Assembly: GCA_945903445.1 (NCBI GenBank)
Contig: CAMDNZ010000030.1
Span: forward strand, 1 to 37,521
From: Bordetella parapertussis
GTDB lineage: Bacteria; Pseudomonadota; Gammaproteobacteria; Burkholderiales; Burkholderiaceae_B
DNA length: 37,521 bases
Direction of reading: 5' to 3'
Both the position numbers and the translations under genes were made by a program. Position 1 is the stretch's first letter; every line of letters starts with the position of its first letter. The notes under the pieces are model-generated. The model saw only the letters and a list, made by a program, of their open reading frames with translations, ran no database searches and was not told the origin of the DNA. This document shows positions 7,822 to 16,466 of this stretch, one piece after another.

Positions 7822-8901
7822 TTGACTTCGCCCACTTCCATCACTGCCGCCGCCCCTGCGCCCGACACCGCATCCGCGGCCGTCAACTATGCCCGCATCG
7901 TTCGCCGCCGCTGGATGTTGGTCGCGCTGTTGGCTGCCATCATCGTCGGCTGCATGCTGCTGGACTTCACCATGGGGGCCTCGGGGCTGCCCTTGGCGGA
8001 GTTGATTCAAACCTTGATATCGCCGGGCTCGGCCAACCCCACCACGCGCGTCATCGTATGGGACATCCGCCTGCCGTACACCTTGATGGCCATGGCCGTG
8101 GGCATTGCCCTGGGTCTGGCAGGCGCCGAGATGCAGACCATCTTGAACAACCCGCTGGCCAGTCCCTTTACCCTGGGTCTGTCGTCGGCGGCTGCGTTCG
8201 GCGCTTCGCTGGTGATCGTGCTGGATCTGGCCATTCCCGGTGTGCCGGTGGGATGGACAATTGCCGGCAACGCCTTTCTGTTTGCGATGCTGTCGGCCAT
8301 GATGCTGCACGGCGTGGCCAAGTGGGGGGGCATGAATGCCAGCGGCGTCGTGCTGTTCGGCATCGCCTTGGTGTTTTCGTTCAACGCCCTGGTGTCCTTG
8401 ATTCAGTTCGTGGCAAGCGCCGACGCCCTGCAAGGCTTGGTGTTCTGGACCTTGGGTAGTCTGGGGCGGGCCGACTGGACCACACTGGGTGTGCTGTTGG
8501 CCGCGTTCGCCTTGATTTTGCCGCTGTCGATGCGCGATGCCTGGCGCCTGACCGCCATGCGACTGGGCGAAGAGCGTGCCTCCAGCTTCGGTATCGACGT
8601 TCGCCGTCTGCGCTTGCGTGCGCTGATTCGTATCGCCATCCTGTCTTCCCTGGCCGTGGCGTTCGTCGGCACCATTGGCTTCATCGGTCTGGTGGCGCCG
8701 CACATCGCCCGTCGTTTATTCGGTGAAGATCACCGCTTCTACTTACCGGGCAGCGCTGTGGTGGGTGGCGTGATTCTGTCGGCTGCATCCATTGCCTCGA
8801 AAAACATCGTGCCGGGCATCATCATTCCCGTGGGCATCGTCACCTCTTTGGTCGGTATTCCGTTTTTTATGGCGGTCGTGTTCCGCCGACAGCTTCAATA
8901 G
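7822..8901 (+). CDS. FecCD-family iron-siderophore ABC transporter permease
   Basis: 359-residue inner-membrane permease of the FecCD/BtuC type, with about ten membrane segments. Family signatures include NNPLASPFTLGLSSAAAFGA (about residues 109-128), the NPLA motif of BtuC/FepD/FhuB proteins, and GTIGFIGLVAPHIAR (about 281-295), the cytoplasmic coupling region that contacts the ATPase. A single permease gene implies a homodimer. The start is uncertain: an upstream stop lies at 7818-7820, so TTG 7822 is the first possible start and no strong ribosome binding site precedes it. It is followed 7 nt later by the ATPase gene and then by the binding protein, a complete ferric-siderophore importer. 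Substrate is inferred from the adjacent catecholate genes. Confidence 0.93.
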   Translation: MTSPTSITAAAPAPDTASAAVNYARIVRRRWMLVALLAAIIVGCMLLDFTMGASGLPLAELIQTLISPGSANPTTRVIVWDIRLPYTLMAMAVGIALGLAGAEMQTILNNPLASPFTLGLSSAAAFGASLVIVLDLAIPGVPVGWTIAGNAFLFAMLSAMMLHGVAKWGGMNASGVVLFGIALVFSFNALVSLIQFVASADALQGLVFWTLGSLGRADWTTLGVLLAAFALILPLSMRDAWRLTAMRLGEERASSFGIDVRRLRLRALIRIAILSSLAVAFVGTIGFIGLVAPHIARRLFGEDHRFYLPGSAVVGGVILSAASIASKNIVPGIIIPVGIVTSLVGIPFFMAVVFRRQLQ

Positions 8902-8908
8902 GTGGGCC

Positions 8909-9721
8909 GTGCTGCAACTGAATTCACTCAAGGTCGCGTACGGCACGCGTCAGATCATCGCCGATCTGTCGGTGGCAGGACTGCTGGCGGGCACCGTGAC
9001 GGCGTTGCTGGGGCCCAACGGCAGCGGGAAATCGACGCTGCTGAAGGCTATCGCCGGCTTGAATCGCTTGAGCGGTGGACAGGTGCTGATAAATGGCGAC
9101 GACCTGACTCACGCCAGTTTCGAGCGCCGTGCCCGGCAGGTGGTGTATCTGCCGCAAGACCTACCGGCAGCCGTACATCTCCAGGTGTTCGAGTCGGTGC
9201 TGGTCGCCGCCAACGCGTCGGCCTTTGGCGGGCCGACGGGCGGTAAGAACGTAGACGGCGTGGCGCGTGTCGATATGACGGCAGTGCAATCGCTGCTGGA
9301 TCGCCTGGGCATCGGACATTTGTCGATGCGCTATCTCGATCAGTTGTCGGGCGGACAAAAACAATTGGTTGGTCTAGCTCAAGCCATGATTCGCCGTCCT
9401 CGTTTGCTGCTGCTGGACGAGCCGCTCTCGGCCTTGGATCTGAACTATCAGTTTCATGTGATGGATCTGCTGCGCCAGGAAACCCGCGAGAACGGCTTGA
9501 TTACCCTGATCGTCTTGCACGATCTGAACATCGCGCTGCGCCATGCCGATCATTGCCTGATGATACGCAGCGGCGACCTGGTCGCCGAGGGGGCGCCCAG
9601 CCAGGTCATCACGCCTGCCACATTGGCGACGGTGTACGGAGTGGCGGCGCGGGTCGAGCCTTGCTCGCAGGGTGTGCCGCAGGTCATGATCGATGGCTTG
9701 CACGCCGACGTTCATGCGTGA
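8909..9721 (+). CDS. FecE/FepC-type ABC transporter ATP-binding protein
   Basis: 270-residue ATPase energising the FecCD permease. Walker A GPNGSGKST is at residues 35-43; the signature LSGGQKQ and Walker B LLLLDEP follow in the second half, and the H-loop is in VLHDLN. I chose GTG 8909 because it begins the conserved first strand (LQLNSLKVAYG), lies 7 nt after the permease stop and has GGTGG just upstream; the frame is open further upstream, but only within the permease gene. It is tightly linked to the permease and precedes the Fur-controlled binding protein. The length is normal for the family. Confidence 0.93.
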   Translation: MLQLNSLKVAYGTRQIIADLSVAGLLAGTVTALLGPNGSGKSTLLKAIAGLNRLSGGQVLINGDDLTHASFERRARQVVYLPQDLPAAVHLQVFESVLVAANASAFGGPTGGKNVDGVARVDMTAVQSLLDRLGIGHLSMRYLDQLSGGQKQLVGLAQAMIRRPRLLLLDEPLSALDLNYQFHVMDLLRQETRENGLITLIVLHDLNIALRHADHCLMIRSGDLVAEGAPSQVITPATLATVYGVAARVEPCSQGVPQVMIDGLHADVHA

Positions 9722-9732
9722 AGCGACATAAC

Positions 9733-9761
9733 TTGTGGGGCGGGTCATAGGCTATTACAAT
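9733..9761 (+). promoter_or_regulatory. Candidate sigma70 promoter for the siderophore binding-protein gene
   Basis: TTGTGG (9733-9738) and TACAAT (9756-9761) are spaced by 17 nt. The -10 matches the consensus at 5 of 6 positions, the -35 at only 3 of 6. The Fur box starts directly after the -10, so the predicted transcription start falls inside it, a typical repression layout. Confidence 0.5.
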
Positions 9762-9780
9762 GATAATAGCTATCATTATT
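9762..9780 (+). promoter_or_regulatory. Fur box upstream of the binding-protein gene
   Basis: GATAATAGCTATCATTATT matches the 19-bp Fur consensus GATAATGATAATCATTATC at 14 positions, including both outer hexamer regions. It lies 9 nt before the ATG at 9790, across the predicted transcription start. It is the clearest iron-regulation signal in the window and probably controls the genes downstream, including the siderophore synthetase. Confidence 0.85.
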
Positions 9781-9789
9781 AACACTGAC

Positions 9790-10953
9790 ATGACTCCTTC
9801 CTTGATTCGTCGGTTCGTCCTGACCGTCGCCTGCTTTATGGTTGTCGGCATCGCCTCGCTGCCCGCGCACGCCGAACCCATCGTGCTCGAGGATGTGGTG
9901 GGGCGCACGGTCACGCTGCCCGCACCGGCCAAACGAGTGGTATTGGCGCAGGCGCGCTACCTGCCGGTGTTGGGCCTGATCCATCCTGATCCGGTGAGTT
10001 TGCTGGCCGGTTGGTCCGATGAGTTCAAGACTTCTTACGCTAGCGAGTACGCGGCTTATAAGGCAAAGTTTCCGAAAATAGACGCCATCCCCGTCGTCGG
10101 CCGTCATACCGTCGAGACGTTCTCGGTCGAAAAAGCGCTGTCCTTGCGGCCCGATCTGGTGATTCTGACCGCGGCATTCGCGGGCATTGCGCCGGGTGCC
10201 GACCCCCAGTCGTCCAGCCTCCTCAAACAGTTCGAGGCAGCCGGCGTACCGGTGCTGGTGGTGGATTTCTTCATGCGGCCCATCGAGAATACCGAGCCCA
10301 GCATTCTCTTGCTGGGCCGTGCCCTGGGCCGTGACGATCAGGCCCAGGCGCTGGCGCGTTTCTATCGCGAACGAATGGATCGCATTGCACAACGCACTTC
10401 GCAGCCGGGCCGCGCGCGGCCTGCCGTGCTGGTGCATGCCCACGCGGGCAGCACCGACTGCTGCAACTCGCCAGGCGTCGGCACCTTCAACGACATGATC
10501 ACTCTGGCGGGTGGTCACAACATCGGTGCCGATGTTCTCAAAGGTGCGACCGGCCAGTTGGGCTTCGAATACATCAACGGTCGCAACCCAGCCGTCTATG
10601 TCGCCACCGGCACCGGCGCGGCGCGGCGCGCCACCAGCGGTCTGGTGATCGGTATGGGAGCCGATGCCGCGCAGGCCCGCGCCAGCTTGAAAAGCATGAT
10701 CGACGCCCAGCGTCTATCGGCCTTGTCGGCCGTGCGAACCGGCAATGCGCACGGCATCTGGCATGGCTTTAACGATTCGCCGCTGAACGTGGTGTTCATC
10801 GAAGCCCTGGCGCGCTGGCTCGACCCCCAGACGTTCTCCGACGTATCGCCGCAGGGCACGCTGGCCTCCATCAATTCGCAGTTCGCGGCGGTGCCGTACG
10901 CGGGCACGTTCATGGTCGATCTGACGGCCGATTCCGCCGGAAAAGCGCACTGA
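9790..10953 (+). CDS. Periplasmic ferric-siderophore-binding protein (FepB/FecB type)
   Basis: 387 residues from ATG 9790. An earlier in-frame ATG at 9760 overlaps the Fur box and gives a poor signal peptide, so it is rejected. A signal sequence (RRFVLTVACFMVVGIASLPAHA, cleavage after residue 28) is followed by a TroA/BtuF-like domain that begins with the typical DVVGRTVTLPAPAKRVVLAQ-like strand. The second half has the substrate-binding lobe with HAGSTDCCNSPGVG and an unusual Cys-Cys pair. It is a soluble periplasmic protein, not a lipoprotein. It delivers a ferric siderophore to the FecCD permease encoded just upstream. The gene order permease-ATPase-binding protein, with a Fur-regulated promoter before the last gene, suggests its own extra expression. 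Confidence 0.9.
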   Translation: MTPSLIRRFVLTVACFMVVGIASLPAHAEPIVLEDVVGRTVTLPAPAKRVVLAQARYLPVLGLIHPDPVSLLAGWSDEFKTSYASEYAAYKAKFPKIDAIPVVGRHTVETFSVEKALSLRPDLVILTAAFAGIAPGADPQSSSLLKQFEAAGVPVLVVDFFMRPIENTEPSILLLGRALGRDDQAQALARFYRERMDRIAQRTSQPGRARPAVLVHAHAGSTDCCNSPGVGTFNDMITLAGGHNIGADVLKGATGQLGFEYINGRNPAVYVATGTGAARRATSGLVIGMGADAAQARASLKSMIDAQRLSALSAVRTGNAHGIWHGFNDSPLNVVFIEALARWLDPQTFSDVSPQGTLASINSQFAAVPYAGTFMVDLTADSAGKAH

Positions 10954-10966
10954 CGGAAGCCGGACA

Positions 10967-11854
10967 GTGATTTCCGCTATGCACGTCGATTCGCGTTTGG
11001 CCGACGATCCCCCAGGCCGCCACGCGAGCGAACGCTGGCTGTCCAACGATGGGCAGCGCGCTTACTCGGTGACGCTTCATTGGCCCGAGGGCGCGGCACC
11101 GGATCCCGGATTTCCGTTGATGGTCTTGCTCGATGGCGCCTGGGTGAGCGAGGCGTCGATGCAGCTCGAGCGGGGCACGGCGGTCGCGTTGGTGATGCAC
11201 GAAGGCGAGCCGGAAGCGGTAAAAGCGGGTCGGGCGTTCGACTTCACACCGCCCCTGGCCGCTGTGCCGCAACCCGCCGATCCGCGCACGCCACGCTGGC
11301 GTAATGGGGGTGCCGATGGGTTCTTGCGGCTGCTCGATACGGCCATGTTGCCGTGGATGCTGGCGCAAGCGCGGGTCGATCGCGAACGAGTGACGCTATT
11401 TGGGCATTCGTATGGCGCATTGTGCGTGCTGCGCGGGCTGTACGCAGGCGCGTTCGCACAGGTCACCCGATGCGTGTTAGCCAGTCCCTCGGTGTGGTGG
11501 CATGACGGCGCGGTCGATCAAGCGCTGCCCGGTACAGGAATGCGAGTCTCCCACCGGCCCGCTGTGTTGTTTCTGGCAGGCGAACACGAGCGTTGGCATG
11601 CGCAGGCCGTCGGTCCCGACGGTACCGCCCAGTCGCGCGAAGGGGGCCGACCCACCTTGGCGCCGATTCGAGCGGCCGCCGCAAGATGGGCCGCTACGGG
11701 GGGGCACGAGGTTTATCTGGATGTGGTGCCGCAAGGCACTCACCACAGTATGTTGGCGCAGTCGCTTGCGCCAGCTTTCGAATTCGCGCGCCAGCCGCGC
11801 GCCGCCCTGGGCCGTACATGGCGCCCGGTGGATCGTTGGAGCATTGAGGCATGA
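10967..11854 (+). CDS. Second siderophore esterase-like alpha/beta hydrolase, esterase 2
   Basis: 295 residues in the same Esterase-D/IroE fold family as the 6918-7751 protein: nucleophile elbow FGHSYGALCVL with Ser148, the shared ASPSVWW block after it, an acidic GEHERW loop, and His259/His260 in QGTHHS near the end. The usual second Gly after the elbow is Ala (GHSYGA). No signal peptide is visible, so it is probably cytoplasmic. GTG 10967 is preferred because GGAAG lies 7 nt upstream, 13 nt after the binding-protein stop; ATG 10979 is the alternative. The stop overlaps the next ATG as ATGA. It may hydrolyse a different form of the catecholate (linear versus cyclic) than esterase 1, but that is inference. 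Confidence 0.82.
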   Translation: MISAMHVDSRLADDPPGRHASERWLSNDGQRAYSVTLHWPEGAAPDPGFPLMVLLDGAWVSEASMQLERGTAVALVMHEGEPEAVKAGRAFDFTPPLAAVPQPADPRTPRWRNGGADGFLRLLDTAMLPWMLAQARVDRERVTLFGHSYGALCVLRGLYAGAFAQVTRCVLASPSVWWHDGAVDQALPGTGMRVSHRPAVLFLAGEHERWHAQAVGPDGTAQSREGGRPTLAPIRAAAARWAATGGHEVYLDVVPQGTHHSMLAQSLAPAFEFARQPRAALGRTWRPVDRWSIEA

Positions 11855-13059
11855 CACAGTCTTTTTCGCCGGTACGCCGCAGCCTGATCGTCGCCTCGGC
11901 AGGCGCCGCCGCCAGCCTGGCCTGGCCCGGCGTGACACGCGCTGCGCAAGCGCCCATCAAGATCGCTTTGGTCACCTCGTTGTCGGGCCCGTTCACCGCG
12001 CTGGGCGAGAGCATGCGGGCGGGACTAAATTTATTGCTCGACCAGCAGGGTCGCCAGATGGGCGGACGCCCGGTCGAACTGCTGGTGGAGGACGATCAGG
12101 GCAAGCCCGACGAGGCCGTGCGCAAAGTGCGCAAGCTGGTGGGGCAGGATCGCGTGGACATCATCTGCGGTGTGATCAGTGCAGCGGTCGCGCTGGCGAT
12201 CCGCGACATCGTGACCGAGTCGCGTACCCCAACCTTCATCGCCAATGCCGCGGCCAACGCGCTGGCACGCGAGGCGGCCAGCCCTTATATTTTTCGAACC
12301 ACCAAGACCAGTTGGATGCTGGCTCACCCGGCAGCGCTGTGGACCCATGCGAATATCGCCAAGCAGGGCGGTATCACGCTATCTTCCGATTACGCCGCCG
12401 GGCGCGAGTATGTGGCCGATTTTGCCGAGTCGTATCAGGCGCTGGGCGGCAGTCTGGGCAAGCAATACTGGACGCCCTTGGGCACCACCGATTTCGCACC
12501 ACTATTGATGACGGTGGCGGCAACCCAGCCGTCCTTCATCTACGCGTTCTTCCCCGGCGCCGACGGCGTGCGTTTTCTCAAGCAGATGCAGGACTTCCGC
12601 CTGGCCGGAAAGATTCGTCTGGTGGGGCCGGGCGCCTTGTTCGATCAGGAAGACGTGTTGCCCGCAACCGGCGACGCCGGGCTGGGTGGCATCAACGCAT
12701 TCCACCAGTCGCCCAATGCGCCTGCCGCAGCCGAATTCGTACGAGCCTATCGAGCCGTACGTCAGCGGCTGCCGGGCGAAGCCAGCACCGCGGGTTATGC
12801 CGTAGGGCAGGTCATCAAGGCGGGCGTGGACGCCGTCTCGGGCGATGTCGCCCAACGCGATCGCCTGCGCGACAGTCTGCTGCAAAAGCCCGTGGATACG
12901 GCCTTCGGTCCGATGCGCTTCGACCCGCGCAACAACCAGGCCATTCTCGATATCTACATCAACGAGATCAAGCGCGACCCCGACGGGCGGCCGCTGAACA
13001 CCGTCGTGCATACCTATCCTGGTATCCAGGATCCGGGTCCGGCCGTGAAAAAAGGCTGA
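11851..13059 (+). CDS. HAAT-type ABC transporter substrate-binding protein (LivJ/LivK-like)
   Basis: 402 residues, periplasmic type-I binding protein (Peripla_BP_6, branched-chain amino acid family). The N-terminus PVRRSLIVASAGAAASLAWP is a twin-arginine-like signal, with cleavage near TRA-AQ (about residue 32). The mature protein starts with IKIALVTSLSGPFTALGE, the family strand-loop that binds the ligand carboxylate, and continues with the expected two-lobe pattern (DDQGKPDEAVRKVRKLV, IICGVISAAVALA, DYAAGREYVADF). Family members bind amino acids, short amides or aromatic acids. The start overlaps the esterase 2 stop (ATGA). Together with the four following genes it forms a complete HAAT importer, unusual beside siderophore synthesis genes. 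The ligand is unknown. Confidence 0.9.
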   Translation: MTQSFSPVRRSLIVASAGAAASLAWPGVTRAAQAPIKIALVTSLSGPFTALGESMRAGLNLLLDQQGRQMGGRPVELLVEDDQGKPDEAVRKVRKLVGQDRVDIICGVISAAVALAIRDIVTESRTPTFIANAAANALAREAASPYIFRTTKTSWMLAHPAALWTHANIAKQGGITLSSDYAAGREYVADFAESYQALGGSLGKQYWTPLGTTDFAPLLMTVAATQPSFIYAFFPGADGVRFLKQMQDFRLAGKIRLVGPGALFDQEDVLPATGDAGLGGINAFHQSPNAPAAAEFVRAYRAVRQRLPGEASTAGYAVGQVIKAGVDAVSGDVAQRDRLRDSLLQKPVDTAFGPMRFDPRNNQAILDIYINEIKRDPDGRPLNTVVHTYPGIQDPGPAVKKG

Positions 13060-13063
13060 CTTA

Positions 13064-13933
13064 GTGGCTTATACGCTCGTCCAGATCCTCAATGCCTTGT
13101 CGTTTTCGGTCCTGCTCCTGCTGACCGGCCTCGGCTTGTCCTTGGTGCTCAGTTTGATGAATTTCGTCAACCTCACGCATGGGTCTTTCTATTTGCTAGG
13201 AAGCTACATCGGCATTCAATGGCTGGCCTCTGGTGCGCCGTGGTGGCTGGCTTTTCCGGTCGCCTTCGTGCTGACCGGCGCAGTGGGCTGGTTGTTGGAC
13301 CGGTTTCCCTTTGGCCGTTTTTACGCCCGCCCGCATCTGATGCAAGTGCTGCTGACCTACGGATTGTCGGTGGTGTTCGCCGATCTGATGCGCTGGGGCT
13401 TCGGTGCCGAAACGGCGTCGCCGGTGCTGCCCGAGGTGCTGTCCGGCGTGGTGTTCATTCTGGATTTCCCGTTTCCGGCGTATCGCTTGTTCCTGATCGC
13501 GAGCGGCGCGGCGATCGCGCTGGTCTTGTGGGTGCTGATCGACCGCACCCTGTGGGGTGCGGCCATCCGCGCATGCGTGGTGGATCGCGGCATCGTCGAG
13601 ATGCTGGGCATCGATACCCGCAAACTGCTGACTGCCGGTCTGGTGCTGGCCGCTGCGTTGGGGGGGCTGGGCGGGGCTTTGGGTGCAGGCATGTTGTCGG
13701 CCTATCCGGGCTTGGATGAAGAAGTGTTGCTGCTGGCCTTGCTGACCGTGGTGGTGGGCGGACTGGGCAGCTTTGGGGGCACGGTCATCAGTGCTCTGCT
13801 GTTGGGTTTCGCCACCACCTTTGGACGGATGTGGGCGCCGGAGTTTGCCAATTTCCTGACTCTAGGGTTGATGGCCCTGATTCTGATGGCGCGCCCCACC
13901 GGTTTGTTGGGCCAATCGGCGCGGCAGGTATGA
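13064..13933 (+). CDS. HAAT-type ABC permease LivH-like
   Basis: 289-residue inner-membrane permease of the LivH family: very hydrophobic throughout (about eight membrane segments), with the family blocks LMNFVNLTHGSFYLLG near residues 30-45, the Gly-rich AAALGGLGGALGAG near 200-213 and VVGGLGSFGGTVISALLLG near 230-248. GTG 13064 is the first start after the binding-protein stop (4-nt gap) and fits the family N-terminus (LVQILNALSFSVLLLLTGLG). It pairs with the LivM-like protein to form the transmembrane channel. The stop overlaps the livM-like ATG as ATGA. Confidence 0.92.
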   Translation: MAYTLVQILNALSFSVLLLLTGLGLSLVLSLMNFVNLTHGSFYLLGSYIGIQWLASGAPWWLAFPVAFVLTGAVGWLLDRFPFGRFYARPHLMQVLLTYGLSVVFADLMRWGFGAETASPVLPEVLSGVVFILDFPFPAYRLFLIASGAAIALVLWVLIDRTLWGAAIRACVVDRGIVEMLGIDTRKLLTAGLVLAAALGGLGGALGAGMLSAYPGLDEEVLLLALLTVVVGGLGSFGGTVISALLLGFATTFGRMWAPEFANFLTLGLMALILMARPTGLLGQSARQV

Positions 13934-14880
13934 AGATGCCACCTTCGAATTCGTCGACACGCCTGGCAGCGACTCGAGCCTGGCTGCTGGCTGCGCTGGT
14001 ATGCATCGTGCCTTTGGTGTGGGGCCAGGGTTTTGCGCTGCGCTTCGGTGCCGAGATTCTGCTGATCGGCGCTGCCGTCATGAGTCTGAATCTGCTTATC
14101 GGCCTGGGGGGGCTGGTGTCGCTGGGGCACGGTGCCGTATTCGGTTGCGCTGCCTATGCCGCTGCCGCCGCGGCTCAAGCCTGGGGAGGCAATGTGCTGC
14201 TGGTGCTGGCCGTCGGCGTGTTCGCCGGGATGGCGATTGCCGGGCTCATGGCCTTGCTAACGCTGCGCAGCACGGGGTTGTTCTTCCTGGTGCTGACCTT
14301 GGTGGTCGGGCAAATGGCCTGGGAAGTCGTGTTTCGCTGGCGCGAGGTGACCGGTGGCGCCGATGGCTTGCGAGGCTTTCCGGGTCTGGATGCGTTCGGT
14401 ATTCGACTGGATACGCCTGCGGCACTGTACACCGTGGCCTGCGTGATCGCAGGCCTAGCCTGGTGGGTATTGCGCAGCTTCGCTCGCGCCCCGGTCGGTC
14501 TGGCCTTGCAGGGCATGCGCGATCAGCCTTTGCGAATGCGCGCCCTGGGCTATTCGCTGGGCAACTTGCGCGTGCGGGCATTTCTGGTCAGCGGCGCTGT
14601 CGCGGGCGCGGCCGGTGCGCTGTTCCCGTTCGTCAACCAATACATCGGACCGAACACGGTTCATTGGAGCATGTCGGCCACGCTGGTCATCATGTCGGTG
14701 TTGGGCGGCATACACGTGTTGCTGGGTGGATTCGCAGGCGCCGCAGTCTATTTGTTGGCACAGACTCAACTCAGCTCTTATACCGATCGCTGGCAATTGG
14801 CCATCGGGCTGTTGTTCGTCGCGACCGTCATGTTTGCGCCCAATGGGTTATTGCGCCTCGGGCGGCGAGGTCGCCCATGA
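13930..14880 (+). CDS. HAAT-type ABC permease LivM-like
   Basis: 316 residues from ATG 13930, which overlaps the livH-like stop as ATGA; the same frame is open upstream but would lie inside livH. Multiple membrane segments carry the LivM hallmarks: SLNLLIGLGGLVSLGHGAVFG near residues 50-70, RSTGLFFLVLTLVVGQM near 112-128, RWREVTGGADGLRGFP near 135-150, and the EAA-like coupling loop around MRDQPLRMRALGY near 195-210. It forms a heterodimeric channel with the LivH-like protein. The stop is shared with the next ATG (ATGA). Confidence 0.92.
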   Translation: MKMPPSNSSTRLAATRAWLLAALVCIVPLVWGQGFALRFGAEILLIGAAVMSLNLLIGLGGLVSLGHGAVFGCAAYAAAAAAQAWGGNVLLVLAVGVFAGMAIAGLMALLTLRSTGLFFLVLTLVVGQMAWEVVFRWREVTGGADGLRGFPGLDAFGIRLDTPAALYTVACVIAGLAWWVLRSFARAPVGLALQGMRDQPLRMRALGYSLGNLRVRAFLVSGAVAGAAGALFPFVNQYIGPNTVHWSMSATLVIMSVLGGIHVLLGGFAGAAVYLLAQTQLSSYTDRWQLAIGLLFVATVMFAPNGLLRLGRRGRP

Positions 14881-15659
14881 GCGCGTCTCGTCTGCAACTG
14901 CGTGGCATCGGCCGTGCCTTCAATGGCGTGCCGGTGCTCGAGCATATCGATCTGGATGTCGCACCGGGTGCGATGCTGGGCCTGATCGGCCCGAACGGCG
15001 CGGGCAAGACGACACTATTCAATATTCTGAGCGGTTTCGTATCGTCGGATTCGGGCAGCTTGCGTCTGGATGGCCAGGATATCGCTCGGATGTCGCCGCG
15101 TGCGCGCAGCCGTGGCGGTGTCGTGCGAACCTTTCAAAACAGCCTGATTTTTCCGTCGTTGGCCGTACGCGACAACGTGGCCATGGCGCTATGCGCCGCT
15201 ACGGGTACAGGTTATCGGTGGTGGGGCGGCCAATCGGCGAGGCTGGCGGCCGACATGCAGGCGCGTGTCTTATTGGGGCAAAGTGGACTGGCCGCGCGGG
15301 TCGATGCGCTGGCCGCCGATCTGTCCTACGGCGAGCAACGTCTGTTGGATGTGGTAATCGCGTTGGCGCAAACGCCCCGTGTGCTGTTGCTGGACGAACC
15401 CACCGCGGGTCTGTCGCAGGCCGAGGCACAGCAAGTTCTGGCCCTGGTGAGCGAGCACCGTGCAGATGCCTCGGTCGTCCTGATCTCGCACGACATCGAC
15501 ATCGTTTTCGGTGTGTGCGAGCGTGTGGCGGTGCTGGACCTGGGACGTTTGATCGCCATCGATACGCCTGCAGCCATTCGCGCCGACGCGCGCGTGTTGT
15601 CCGCCTATCTGGGCATGCCGGCCGCCACGCTGGCCGACGTCCTGGAGCAGGCGGAATGA
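14877..15659 (+). CDS. HAAT-type ABC ATPase LivG-like
   Basis: 260-residue ATPase. Walker A GPNGAGKTT is at residues 38-46. The Q-loop region is TFQNSLIFPSLAV, the signature LSYGEQR is near 150, Walker B is VLLLDEPTAGLS, and the H-loop is in LISHDIDIVF; together these are typical of LivG. Starts at ATG 14877 overlapping the livM-like stop (ATGA); its own stop overlaps the next ATG (ATGATG). The frame is intact, in contrast to its partner livF-like gene downstream. If LivF is truly lost, LivG alone might homodimerise, but HAAT importers normally need both ATPases. Confidence 0.92.
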   Translation: MSASRLQLRGIGRAFNGVPVLEHIDLDVAPGAMLGLIGPNGAGKTTLFNILSGFVSSDSGSLRLDGQDIARMSPRARSRGGVVRTFQNSLIFPSLAVRDNVAMALCAATGTGYRWWGGQSARLAADMQARVLLGQSGLAARVDALAADLSYGEQRLLDVVIALAQTPRVLLLDEPTAGLSQAEAQQVLALVSEHRADASVVLISHDIDIVFGVCERVAVLDLGRLIAIDTPAAIRADARVLSAYLGMPAATLADVLEQAE

Positions 15660-16398
15660 TGCACCTGAGCGATCCGGTATTGGAATGGCGCGATGTCAGC
15701 GTGGGCTATGCCGGCGCGGATGTCTTGCGTGACGTGTCGCTGTGGGTGGGTTCAGGCGAAGTGGTCGCAATTCTGGGCCGCAACGGCGCGGGCAAATCGA
15801 CCCTCGTCAATGCAGTGTTCAACCTGGGGCCACGCGTGAGCGGCGATATCCGCGTCAAAGGGCAGTCGGTGCGCGGGTGGGCGACCCACCGCATCGCGCG
15901 CCTGGGGCTGGGTCTGGTGTGCAGCAAGGCCGGGGCGTGTTCGCGCCCTTGTCGGTACACGAGAGCCTGTCGCTGGCACTGTTGAGCGGTCACGGTAAAC
16001 GACAGCAGGATCGGGGTGAGGTCTGGACATTGGACCGCACCTACGACGTATTTCCGCGTTTGCACGAGCGCCGCAAGATCGCCAGCGGTGCGCTCAGTGG
16101 TGGCGAGCGGCAGATGCTGGCTCTGGCCCGGGCACTGCTCACACAAGCCGATGTGCTGGTGTTGGACGAGCCTAGCGAGGGCTTGTCGCCCAAGGCGGTG
16201 GACGATCTGCTGGTCACTCATCTGCCCAAGCTGGCGCAGACGGGCATGACTCTCGTATTGGTCGAGCAAAACCTCTCGCTGTGCCTGCGAGTCGCGCAAC
16301 GTGCCGTCGTGCTGGCGCATGGCGGCGTCGCATTCAACGGATCGATGTCTGCGCTGGCGGCCGACCGGGCGCTGCAACATCGTCTGCTGGGGGTGTGA
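15656..16398 (+). pseudogene. HAAT-type ABC ATPase LivF-like, apparent 2-base frameshift
   Basis: The gene begins at ATG 15656 (or 15659) with a normal LivF N-terminus: Walker A GRNGAGKST is at residues 41-49, followed by the VSGDIRVKGQ strand. At 15917-15921 the sequence reads GTGTG; continuing in frame gives nonsense ending at TGA 15985 (109 residues). Dropping one TG restores GLVQQGRGVFAPLSVHES, the conserved LivF Q-loop block, and then a complete second half with signature LSGGERQML, Walker B VLVLDEP and H-loop VLVEQNLS to TGA 16398 (246 residues in all). So either a recent 2-nt duplication (net +2) has broken the gene or the sequence has an error. Both halves remain well conserved, so any inactivation is recent. 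Confidence 0.85.
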
Positions 16399-16445
16399 CG
16401 TGCTCGCCCGATTTTTTTATAAGCTATGCAGTGACTCGTTTAATT

Positions 16446-16466
16446 CGGACCATTTGTATTGGTCCG
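16446..16466. promoter_or_regulatory. Perfect 7-bp dyad in the livF-entE gap
   Basis: CGGACCA (16446-16452) and TGGTCCG (16460-16466) flank the 7-nt loop TTTGTAT. The gap of 107 nt (16399-16505) is the AT-richest stretch of this gene series, with a run of seven T at 16412-16418. With no T tract after the hairpin it is not an intrinsic terminator, so an operator or internal promoter element before entE is more likely. Confidence 0.4.
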
